A stretch of 64,000 nucleotides of DNA from Sipunculus nudus (taxonomy: Eukaryota > Annelida > Sipuncula > Golfingiida > Sipunculidae). The position numbers and the translations under genes are program-made. Shown here piece by piece: positions 36,486 to 47,829 of this stretch (position 1 is its first letter; the number at the start of each line of letters is the position of its first letter). The stretch is taken from assembly GCA_026874595.1 (NCBI GenBank), contig CM049314.1:50949812-51013811 (forward strand), in the 5' to 3' direction. The notes below the pieces were generated by a model. It was not told where the DNA came from, made no database searches, and saw nothing but the letters and a program-made list of their open reading frames with translations.

Positions 36486-38344
36486 CAGAACCAACTTATT
36501 TGAAAAGCCTCAGGATGCATTTTAAGCCAAACCTTTCATCCCAATTCTTTGATCTTTCACATATAGCTCACCTACTAAGTGGGAGCAGAATCCTATAGAT
36601 GTTGAGGTCACAAGGTCAAAGGTCAGGGTCACAGGATCCACTTCTTTGAAAAGGTTGTGGACACATTTCAAGCTAGACCTTTCATTCCAAACCTTTCAGC
36701 ACTGATATCGCTTCTCTGCCAACAGGGGAAAAGACCTGTTGATTTTGAGGTCAAAGGTCAAGTTCACAGCACCCTCTTCTTGCGTGAAGTCATTTTAAGG
36801 CAAACTTTTCAATCTATACTTTCCATCTGTCATATATGGCTTGCCTACCAATAGGAGAAGAAGCCTTTTGATGTTGAGTTCAAAAGGTCAAAGGTCAAGG
36901 TCACAATATTGTTCTAAATGCTTGTGAACATATTTCAAGTGAAACTGTTCAACCCAAACCTTCAGTCTTTCACATATGCCACATCTATGCATCACTGAAT
37001 TTGATTCAAACTTCATATTTATGGGTCTTTTTGCATGGAGAAATAACTAATTGATTTTGAGGTCAGCTGGTCAGGAGGTTAAAGGTTGCAGGTCTAAGTT
37101 ATTCACTCATTGGTTGCCAAGTAATTACACCCGGCCAGATGTAAGTGGTAAGTAGTTACCCATCATTTAGAAAGAATCCAGTTGATATGTGGGCAAAAGG
37201 CCAAGGTCATAGGTCAGGGATGTTCACAATAACTTATTTTGTAGATCATCTCTATTTTTCTTGTTTTCTTGTATATATAACCATGGCACTCACAACTGGT
37301 ACATGTCACTATGAGCCCATAATTGTTAGTGACACTTGTGATATATGACTCCCTTTTGTATCAGCTCATGGAGTGATAAGGATATATCATTAGTGCATAA
37401 CAAAAACACTGTTGCTGGAATGCTTTGGCCAGGCATTAAGACTATGAGAGTTAAGTGTTAATGTTTAGCTACTGATTTATAAAATGATGGGAACATTTTG
37501 CAGTTTATATCATGGAATCATAGCAATAAACTTAGTTTTCTAGATATCTGAACATTATTATACAAATCATCAGATATACCAGCAAGTGTTTGTTCTGATA
37601 ATATGTGGGTCTTTACCTGGATTTAGGATGGCTTTATTTGATTACAAGACTCTTAGTGATGCTTTCTGCATTTCTTTTCTTTTAGGTTTTGCAGTTTACC
37701 TACCCTGCTGACCCCATTGAATAGTAAGCTGATAATTAAAACAAATTGGACTTGCACTTTTTACATTTGCATGTTCATAAATCTGATATGAGAGCTCTCC
37801 AACCTGATCATGCCTTTTGAATTGTTTTTGACATTCATAACTGTTACATTCTTTGAAGCAATTGCTACAAGTTTAGTGTCTTATTGGAGGATGTGTGATA
37901 TCAAATGTCAGACTTGTCAGAAAACCATTATGTCTGCCAGGTAGCCATTTCAGAAATCCTTTTGCCAGGGCAGTTTCTGTGATTTGTTTATGATGTTTGG
38001 TCCCTTTTAGAGGATGTTTGTTGTTCAATTTCCGACCTGTCAGAAATCCAATATGGCCACCAGGAAGCCATCTTTAAATTCCTTTAGAACATATTATCTC
38101 AAGAACTATTAAAGTGAATGCAGTGGGATGTATATTAATGTTATCTTGCATTGGGTCAAAGATTTCTTAATAAATATGACCATCATTTATGAAAGCTCAG
38201 TACAGTTGACTTGTATTGAATAAAAATTAATATGGAAGCCCTGTTTCACAATAATTCTTGCATGGTATTCCTTTTGAGACTGACAGGTATCGAGCAAGCT
38301 GTGGGATTAGTTCCTGATAGCTCAACAACCATACATTTTGCCTC

Positions 38345-39892
38345 AGACCATCATTGTGCCGCAGAAAAACCTTGTGAGTGGGATAAATCAAAAAATATTT
38401 CACTGATTTTTTTCAAACTTTACATTTGTATAGATAAAGGTAAGGGGACGAAACCTATTTAAAATGGGGTCATGACCTATGCTAGGAGAATGACCTTGAC
38501 CTTGAATAGGTCAATTATTGCTGAAAATAACACAAATTCTTAAATATCTCAAGTAAGCTTGCATGGACTGGTCTAAAAATTAAGGTGACCGAAGATCTAG
38601 GATAGCCTTGTGATATACCGGAAACTGGTGGCGCCACCTATTATCCTTTTCTTGTTTTTACGCCTTTTAATACCCCCATAATTGCCACTTGACAGTACTG
38701 TAAGCATTATAAGTCAAAAACTAATGGACAGATTTCTTTCATATTATGCACATGTAGAGAGATGGGCTATGGGATGAGGTCTGTTTACATTTGGGTCATG
38801 ACCTTTACCATGAGAGTGGCCTTGCCCTTTAATGTGTCCAAATTTGGTGAAAATCACACACCTCTTATGATATCTCCAGTGTTGATAGCCATATGGATTT
38901 CAAACGTGACTTATGTATGGCCCACTACTAAAGTAAGAACCCTATAGGTTCTAGGGTCATGAGGTCTAAGGTCAAGGTCACTGGACTTGCATCTTACAAG
39001 ATACTGTGGATGCATTTTAAGCCAAACTTTCAAGGTCTTCCATCTTGAATATATAGCTCACTTGCCAATAGTGGATGATCCATATCAATTTTGGGGTCAC
39101 AAGGTCAAAGGTGAAGGTCACAGGAGCCATCTGTCCAAAAATTAATTTCTGGATGATAATTCCTGCTTTTATTGATGTATGGATTTCAAACTTGACTTGT
39201 ATATGTCCCATTGGAAAAGCAAGAACCGAATTGATTTTGGGATCATGAGGTCAAAGGTCAAGGTCACAGGACACATCTTCAAAAAGATGTGGATGCATTT
39301 TCAGCCAAACATTTCATCTCAGACATTTCATCTTGCACATACAGTTCCCCTGCCAATAGAGGAAGACGCCTGTCAATTGTGAGGTCACAAGGTCAAAGGT
39401 GAAAGTCACAGGAGCCATATGTCCAAAAATTAGTTCCTGAGATGATAATGCAAGCTTGGATTAATATATGGATTTCAAACCTGACATATATGGCCCATCA
39501 ATAAATCTAGACCTCTATTGATTTATATATAAAAGTGGATGATCAATATCAATTTTGGGGTCACAAGGTCAAAGGTCAAGGCCACAGGAGCCATCAAATT
39601 AGTTTCTGGATGATAATTCCTGCTTTTATTGATGTATAGATTTCAAACTTGACTTATATATGTTCCATTGAAAAAGCAAGACCCCAATTGATTTTTGGGT
39701 CATGAGGTCAAAGGTCAAGGTCACAGGACCAACATCTTCAAAAAGATTGTGGATTGATAGATGGAAGAAACAATAATTGCTTGCCAAGTGTCAGTATATG
39801 CTGCTAAAAATGGGGGCCTATTCTTAAAGGGGGGTGGGGGGTCTACTATGTCTGGGGATACTCTGGCACCTGCGGTGCCAAGAAATATCTAG
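38345..39892 (+). mobile_element. Family IV Helitron-like element, intact 3' end
   Basis: Matches the intronic copy from GCCGCAGAAAAACCTTGTGA onward. Core GGTGGCGCCACC at 38627-38638. The 3' end has CTATGTCTGGGG (inverse of the family's 5' CCCCCAGACATAG), perfect hairpin GGCACC, TGC, GGTGCC (39865-39879), nine spacer bases, then CTAG|TT. This is the textbook layout of a Helitron 3' end. Confidence 0.8.
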
Positions 39893-40359
39893 TTCACTAT
39901 GTTTTAACCAGACATATATGATAAGAATTTATGGCAATGTAGAAAGTTTAAACAAAATTGGCATATAGGTTCTGCAACAATATTACTAGTTGTGAATCAC
40001 AGCCCATGATGTCGCAGATCATGCTTGGCAGCTGAGCGTCATGACCCATGGGTCACTTGTTTTCCTTAAAGATGGAAGGTTTGGCATTAAAAGTTTGGCC
40101 AAAACATATAGGCTTCACAAATATCATAAATTTTCACTGATTTGACCTTGAAGTTCAATGTCAAGGTCACCAGTTTCAGATCTTTTTACATTAACTATAC
40201 TGAAATAACAGGTGTTGCAAATTTGATGAAAACATGCAGTACTTTAAAATTATGAGGTTCATAATAATCTTAGACACTGAAGAACAAGGTAATAAATACA
40301 AGCGTAATAAATACCAGGATTAAAAGCACTACATGTACTGATACCATCAATGTAATTTG

Positions 40360-40971
40360 GTTACAGCTGGCCGTCCGTTAACATGGCACGTTTTGAAACC
40401 GTTGGACCTACGGATCCAAAATTCGGCATACACTTAGATGTCCCAAAATCTCCTACCATACCAAAAGTTGAGTCACTAGGTCTTTGTTATTTTGAGATAT
40501 TAAGGAAAAACCTCCGTTTTCCATTAAAAACCCATTGTTACACTTCAAGACTGCCTAATATCAAAACCACTGATCTTTTTTTTTTTCATCAGTTATACTA
40601 TACATATTCCTCTTTTCATTTGCTATGTACATACCAGAAATTTGGTCAGTATTGCGTAAATTCTTGAAGTTATGGACCCGATCATAATGCACTTTGTAAA
40701 AATTCAGGAAAGATATTTGCTCAGGTAACACGTGAATTGTTGTAGCTAGAGACTTTTTTATGGATATTATTTATTTAATCAAGATTCAATGGTATATAAT
40801 ATGAAAATTTTTGAGGCTAAAGAATTTTTTTTCAAGTATATAACTTTGTTTAATTAAGATTCAATTGTATACCAAAATTAGATCTGAATTTTTTAAAATT
40901 TTAAGTTATTAGCATAAATATAAAATCAATCCTTTAAATTTTGTCCAACTTTGGCCGTAGCACGTTTTTTT
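40360..40971 (+). mobile_element. Family I interior fragment
   Basis: CCGTTAACATGGCACGTTTT and ACTGCCTAATATCAAAACCA match the interiors at 27470 and 22265. The terminal hairpin is not preserved. Confidence 0.6.
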
Positions 40972-42492
40972 AGCTCAGCTGACTATAAGTCATCTAAGCT
41001 AAAGTCGTGATCCTTTGTCTGTCGTCGGGCCTGCCGGCCGTTAACAGGGCACGTTTTAAAACCATTGGACCTATGAATCCAAAATTCTGCATACCATTTG
41101 ATTTCCCCAAAATTTCCAACCATACCGAAAATTTGGTCATCAGGACTTTGTTCCTTCGCGATATTAAGGAAAAACCTCTGTTTTCCATAAAAAAGCCATT
41201 GTTACACTTCAGGGCTGCCTAATATCTAAACCACTGATCTGTTTTTTGATCATATTTAGTATTCATATTCTTCCATACATTTTCTGTGCACATACCAAAA
41301 ATTAGGTCAGTATTGTGTATTATTTTGAAGTTATGGGCCGAAATATTGAGCAATTTTTTTTTAATCAGGAAATATATTTGCCCACTTTACATGGAATTGC
41401 TGAAGCTGGAGACTTTTTTTCAGGAATATAACTTTATTTAATCAAGATTCAATTGTTTACCCAAAATTAGATCTGAATTTAGCAAATTTTTCAAGTTATT
41501 AGCATAAATAAAAAATCAATACCTTCAATTTTGTCCAACTTTGGCAATGGCACGTTTTTTCCCTGTAAGTAATGTTGAATTAATTTTCACAGCATATATA
41601 CATAAGGATTTAATCTTTTAAAATCTGAAATTTCAAAGGAATTTTTTTAAAAGAGTAGCTTTTATTCAAGTTTTCATACACCATGTCAAGTGTTGTTTAC
41701 ATCTAGCCCACCTAGTGGTACAGCCTTCACTTGCATTATGTAACCCACCCCAGGCAGCTTGCCTTGCTCAGCTTGGCCACTACTAGCAGGCTTCCCCTCT
41801 GCCCTGCACTCCCCCCCCCCCCACTCCCCCCCCCCTGCTGGTGCATAAACTAGATGAATGTTATAATTTTCTGTATTTTATTTTATTCTTGGCTATGCTA
41901 CATTTTAGATTTTGTATTGTACCACCAGGGTAACAATGATTAAAGTGCACATTTAATTGTGTCCACAAAGTGATGTATTGCTATGAAAGTGTGGATGTTC
42001 TTTAGATAAGTAATGCTTTACTTCAGAAGAGTAAAACTTCACCAGGTGTGAAATTGACTGTTAATTCCCGTAATTAATTATAGCTGAGATTGTAATTAGC
42101 ATAATAATATTGTTTGTCCTTCATTCAACTAACAGTGTGTATACTTTATTTGAAAAGATGTTTTTATTTTATCAAATTTACTGAATCTTTTATTTTATTT
42201 TGGTGAATAAAATTTAGCATGTACTGAAAACTCCAAAGTTTTAATAGTGTTCAAGGAATAATGTTGTAGATGCCATGCTGTTTCGTTATTTTCTTTTAAA
42301 TTCAGTTTAAACATTTGATTTAATAAAAATAAAATATATGTGTATGCATAATATGACCCAATATGAGCTACAATCTGGATATAAAATGATTGCAACTTAG
42401 AATTCTAATATTTTAACTATTTTAACTCTAATATTTTTTCATTTGTAAAAATTTCAAACTAAAGCTGAGCACCGTGACCCATGGGTCCTTTG
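40972..42492 (+). mobile_element. Family I element, complete 1.5 kb copy
   Basis: 5' T7, AGCTCAGCTGACT, ATA, AGTCATCTAAGCT. C12 and C10 tracts at 41811-41822 and 41826-41835. 3' AAGCTGAGC, GACCCATGGGTC (42476-42487), CTTTG|TT. Confidence 0.75.
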
Positions 42493-43039
42493 TTTATATT
42501 CTGGATTCTCAACATCATTGTTTGGCTAGAACTGAATAAATACCAGCCATGGTGCAAATACTTTGCAAATGTATTTGAATACGAATATGAATATGTACTC
42601 CATTATAAAATTTCTTGCATAAGAATGAGAATTCAGGTAAAAATAAAAGTAATTGAATACCAGTGCAAATACTTTCAAAATGTATTCATGAATGCATTCA
42701 TGATTATATTCTATAATATTATTTTAATAATCATTTCAGTTATATTTTATTTTAAAAATCATATGATTCTCTTATTATTTTTAATAAAAATTATTTTTGG
42801 CACAATATTTGTTATTAAATTTTAATTAATAGTTAAACTCTTATCACATATGTGCTGCTTATCAGTTAAATGGCCAAGTCAAAATCTGTATGACAAAAGC
42901 ACTCCATTTGTTAAATCATACATAAGCTAAACAGCAACAACTCATTATACAGCTTATATTTATTTTCACACAAAATCAGCATTTGCCTCATTTCAAAATC
43001 ATATATAACAGCTGAGCGCCGTGACCCATGGCTCCCTTG
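42493..43039 (+). mobile_element. 3' half of a family I element
   Basis: TATATTCTGGATTCTCAACA onward matches 26456-26880 and 29360-29760. 3' CAGCTGAGC, GACCCATGGCTC (43023-43034, one mismatch), CTTG|TT. Confidence 0.7.
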
Positions 43040-44955
43040 TTCCTGTTAGTACTTTTGAATAATTTTCATTGCTAATATACACATAAGGATTAAATCTGTC
43101 AAAATCTCAAATTTGAAAATAAAAGCTTGAAAATTAGGCTAGTTATCGAATTTTTTGGAGGCTCTTGTTGTATTCACTTTCACTGTGAAAAACCAGGGAG
43201 CCAACATATCTGGTCATTGGGTGTCAGCTCTCCCAGGCTACCTAATTTGTCATGGGCCACTTGGGGAGATCCCCTGCTGTGACAGGTGTACAGTTATTCT
43301 CATATCAACCACGATCCCCCCCCCCCCCGCACCTAACTAACAAGTCTTAAGCGGTAATGAGTATTGTTTGCACTGTATTTCCTTAATTGTAGTGCTGTTC
43401 CACTGCGATATACAAAACATTTTCTTTAAAAAGTAATTAAAAGAGTAATCGTGAAAATGCAAAGATGCAATCTTATGTTAATGTAGCATTTTTAAAGAAA
43501 TGTATTTTGTTTTAAATCATTTAACAAATTAAAATATAATTAAACTCATCAGTATGCATAAATCAATAAAATATGAGGAAAATTATGGATAAAAAAGGCA
43601 CAATTTGAAATTATGAAATCTGAATCAAGTTTCCTTTCCAGATATTTATATATTTCAAAACTTAAAAGATATATTTTTGTTAGGGAAAAAATAAAAACAT
43701 GTGTATGCATAATGTTATGTTATTTGACAAGATTAATATGTATATAATGATGCAATTTAGAATCATTAATCAACTTACATGTTCAGATATATACGTTATA
43801 TTGGAAATGTATAAAAATCATAAACTTAAAATAAAAACTACGTAATAAAAAAATGAGGATCTAATGCTAACATTTGTTCATTATTTTACTGCCTCAGAAG
43901 AATTGGAAATAAGTCACTGTTTGTCCTGTATGTACATGCAGAGGTGTTGTAGTCCCACCATACCCTCTCCCCTCCCATTGTTTCCTTGCACCTGTGCACT
44001 GGGACATCAGTTTTATTGCAAATATGTAAAATTTATTTAATTTTAAAAAAATAGTATTAAATATATTCTTGCCTCAGGAGAATGGAACATACAGTGATCA
44101 GCTGTGTCTGTCTATCCTCTCTCCTTTATCATTAAATGAATATTAATAATGATCTTTTTCCCTAAAGGCACTGTTTAAATAACTGTCATATGCTTACATG
44201 TTTAAATATGGATTTAAGCTATTAAAGTCTAAAATTTGAAAGCAACTTATATATTCAGATGTGTTATATTGGAAATTTTAAACTTTTAAACAATTTAAGT
44301 TGATATAATAAAAAATTCAGATCAATTGAAACTTCATACATGTATATTATTTTCATATATTATGTCAGATAAAGTGATCAGCTATGTTTGTGTATCAGTC
44401 TGTCTGTCCCTTTTTAAATATTCAGTAATTGTGAATGATCTTGTTTTAAAGAAAAAAAATACCTGTAAGCACTGAATATCCTGTATGTATATACAGAGAT
44501 GTTGTAACTCCCATCATTCCACCCCACCACCACTTGCAGCCTGTCCTTGCACCTGTTGACTGAGGACAGTAGTTATGTTGCAACTATACATTTTATAAAA
44601 TTAAAAGATATATATTTAATTTATTTTAAATTTAATAATATATTATAAAAAATAGATCCAATTGAATAAATGTATTAACTGCTGAACTGTCAAAGTTTTA
44701 TCAAAAAGCCAGCCAATGATCATGGTAATAAAATAGTCTTATAGATCTTATGTGCACATGCTTCAGTTTCAGCATTAGGAAACACATGGTCTGGTCACAA
44801 AATATTATTTGCAACAATTCCTTGCTCATCAATACAAACCAATCATATCAACCAACCATTGCCTTTAAAACCTCCTCCTTTCAGACTTTATCTCCATTTG
44901 ATATTATTTTAGATTTTCACCTTCAAGTGCAACTTTAGCTGAGCTGGTCCATTGT
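43040..44955 (+). mobile_element. Family I (poly-C subtype) sequence, two partial copies
   Basis: C13 at 43316-43328. CACCTGTGCACTGGGACATC at 43988 and GATGTTGTAACTCCCATCAT at 44499 match other copies. Ends in a weak terminus (TTAGCTGAGCTGGTCCATTG) near 44936. Confidence 0.55.
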
Positions 44956-45136
44956 TTTTATTTCAATTTAATATTTGTTAAATTAAAAAATAAAAGGATT
45001 GTATATAACTAGGTATATGAAGGAATAAATAGGTATATGAAGGATAAATAACAATTGCTATTGCTGAATTAACATGAACTTTCAGGTCTTAGGTCCCAAG
45101 CTTTTCATATTAAAACTTTATGAATATGAATTTTAA

Positions 45137-45755
45137 CAAGGCTAACCTGTGCAATGGGATATACACTAAGTATAATGCTTCAATGCTGGACCATTACTTT
45201 TCAAGTACATGCGTAACATGTATATGAACAATGCAAGAAATGAACATTTTGAACTAGAAATAATTATACAAACATCACTGCTGAAATTCATGCAAATAAC
45301 TGTTTCAGATATGACTCAGGTGACCAACATTGGCATAAAATTTGGTGATAATAGCTCAAGCCATATCTGAGATTGAAATATAAGTATGCTTTTTTTGGAC
45401 AAATGACCAAGTTCAACTTTCTGTAACTTGGCCAAAAATCGCCGAGCTGAAACCATTCGAACAAAGTTGAGAAAGATTGTTTCTGGGAATTCTTTGAAAT
45501 ATTGGACCATTTGGCTGGCCGGTTTCGGAGAAGAAGATTTTTAAAGGTTTTTAAGCTTTTCCCCTATAAACTCTAAGTAAATGCAGATAGCCAAAATATA
45601 AACTAAATCCAAAAGAGTTTTTTTATGACTGATGTTTTGTATAAAGTTTGGTGATGCTAGCTCCTCCCGTTTTCGAGATAGTAGGGTTAATGTACAAACG
45701 ACGCACGATGCACGATGGACGACACTGCATCATCGCATAAGCTCCCATGCTCGCT
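45137..45755 (-). mobile_element. Short family II element
   Basis: On the - strand: 5' AGCGAGCATGGGAGC at 45755, then a CGTC-rich head, then one unit shared with 3470-3800. The 3' subterminal motif is GCACAGGTTAGC, then CTTG|TT at 45137. The 3' hairpin is lost. This 0.6 kb copy shows both ends of the family in one short piece. Confidence 0.68.
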
Positions 45756-45759
45756 GAAA

Positions 45760-47070
45760 TTAGTGAAATGTGAAAAAAAATTAGGACCTAAGGCAAAGGG
45801 TTTTAAGATTTTGATGATAAAATTTAAGTCTCCTAGCCTTTTGATGTGTAGAATTAAAATGCAAGTGTTCTGCAAGCAGTATATTTTTTTTAGCTGTAAT
45901 TATTTAAAGGTTTTAATTTACATTATTTATATATAAGCCGGTAATAAGCAGGTAATTTAAGCCATTATTTCAATCTGTGGAATCTGCATCAGCTACGTAG
46001 ATTTTCTGGATGAAATTCTTGAAACAAAATTTTAGGTAAAAAATCCCACACTAGTGTATATTTGCAATATTTCATTAAATCCAGAAATTAAATTCCTGAA
46101 GTAAAATATTGAGATAAAACAGATAACTTTATATCTCCCTTAAGTGCCTAATCATGTATCTGTTGTGAAAATAGTAAATATATTTGTAGGGGGAATCACT
46201 AACATTTCAAATCCATAAATCTCATTTTTTTTTCAATTTCCCGGATGCAGCACTCTAAACAATACAATAATCTGTTTGAATTTTTCTTGGTTACAAAGTA
46301 AAGGCTATTTTAAGGTTTTCAGGTAAATGGGCCCCGGGAGATACCCCTTTCCTGTAAATGGCCAAATTGGCTCTGACCAGTTTTGAGGTTGCCATATTTT
46401 GAAATTTATTGTATAATATCTTTTTATTTATATCTTATTATCAATTTATCTTTTTTCCATGTAACTTTCATAACATTTCATTATAATGTAAAGTGCATGT
46501 TTCACTTCAATTTTCTGTATTGTCAGATTCCAAAAATTTAAAAAAGGGACTTAGTCAAATTTTGGGCGGTAGCCCTTGAAATAAGGCATTTTTCGCAAAT
46601 TTCAGATGTCTCCGACTTTTTCGCATATGAAGATAGGTGGATAATTCTTTCAATTCCTATAACCACCATGAAATGTTCATAAGGACAAATATATATTTTC
46701 AATGTTTTAATATTAATAGTAAAAATTATTTGGTGTCTAAATGGGAGGAACTTCTAATTTGACTAAAGGTTCAGTTTTGCAGATGCGGAGAGGGGTCATC
46801 ACAGACAGCTCTGACAAAAAACCACGAGAACCATTAAAAACTGAAGAAAGTCAGTTTCATGGTTCAATAAGCTGTTTATTTCAATAAAAAAGAGGTGTTA
46901 AGGAATGCATGCATGGTACAAAAAAAGTACAATGGAAAAATATAACAGTTTAAAGCAAAAAGTCTTTTCTAGGAATGCGGTGAATATTAAGTGCCGAGAA
47001 GAACCATTCACTGACTGACCATGATGTACATGTATTCATATTCATATCACTTAAAACAAACATATATGAT
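45760..47070. other. No gene seen; unassigned AT-rich sequence
   Basis: No element termini, exon-like frame or RNA gene recognised. Confidence 0.5.
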
Positions 47071-47073
47071 ATT

Positions 47074-47135
47074 TATATATATATATATATATATTATATA
47101 TTATATATATATATATATATATACATATATATATA
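47074..47135. repeat. (TA)n microsatellite
   Basis: About 60 bp of nearly pure TA ending directly at the CAGTCC transposon-like end. Confidence 0.9.
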
Positions 47136-47290
47136 CAGTCCAACCTGTCTGAACGACCACCTGTGAAATGCGGGCATATGTCTATTACGACCACTTGATA
47201 TCAGTCCCTTTCAAAATTCCGTTATATTATCTATAGATAAAACCTGTGAAATACGACCACCTGGCATTAAGGATTACGGGCAGTTTTTCC
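47136..47290 (+). mobile_element. Possible Tc1/pogo-like transposon end
   Basis: TA|CAGTCCAACCTGTCTGAACG and ACCACCTGTGAAAT, repeated in part at 47241 (AACCTGTGAAATACGACCAC). The CAGT...AACCTGT...CGACCACCTG style after TA resembles pogo/Tigger-type ends, from memory. No opposite end or transposase was found. Confidence 0.35.
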
Positions 47291-47698
47291 TGACTAAAGT
47301 GATATGTTGACCTGCCTAATTGCACTCATTGAGCTAATCACTGACCAGCGCTGACCGGTCAGTTGATTGACTAGGCGTGAAGTTGCGGTCACTTGCAGCG
47401 CAGTTTTTACTGGAGGTCGTTTGGGAGGACCCTGCGCCCGAAGCCCCGGCTAGACCACATGAATGGCTCACACGACCACACAGGAATGAAGATCCCCAAA
47501 AGTTAATCTTTGACCTGAGCCCCCATGGTTTTTCTTTGATCTATTTAGAGTGTGATGAAAGGCGTTCTTACAAAGAGTGGATTATCTATGGTGTTCCTAT
47601 GAAGCAAGTGATGTTAGTAACCAGTGACGTCAGCAAACAATTTTGAGTGGTTCATAGTGGGGTTTGTAGCTGTGTTACAGCCCCTATTGTAATAACGT

Positions 47699-47728
47699 CC
47701 CCTATTGTAATAATTATTACATTAGGGG
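47699..47728. repeat. Imperfect palindrome with TGTAATAATTATTACA at its centre
   Basis: CCCCTATTG...CATTAGGGG arms around a perfect 16-bp palindrome. A second, decayed copy follows at about 47740-47788. Confidence 0.8.
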
Positions 47729-47829
47729 TTACAAATGACCCCTTTTGTAATAACGTGCACTGTTGTTATAATTATTACATTAGGGGTTGCAGTTGTATTG
47801 GTCTTTGCACACCAGCTTTGGTAACAAAA

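Larger units (their letters stand above)
36130..40059 (+). mobile_element. Family I element, complete 3.9 kb copy with nested family IV
   Basis: 5' T5, AGCTCAGCTGACTTTCAGTC, ATGCTGGGCT, then GTCC/GGCC-rich repeats. The first unit matches the ~338-bp repeat of the 5-8.7 kb copy. 3' CAGCTGAGC, GACCCATGGGTC (40043-40054), CTTG|TT. 37150-38340 is largely unassigned and includes two diverged ~125-bp copies near 37880-38090. Confidence 0.7.

Noticed and set aside
42481-42825. 114-codon + strand frame
   Set aside because: It begins inside the 3' palindrome of a family I element and runs through low-complexity AT-rich repeat shared with copies where it is broken.
47377-47646. 89-codon + strand frame starting MKLRSLAAQF
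   Set aside because: No recognised domain, no splice context and no homologous frame nearby. It is kept only as unassigned sequence.
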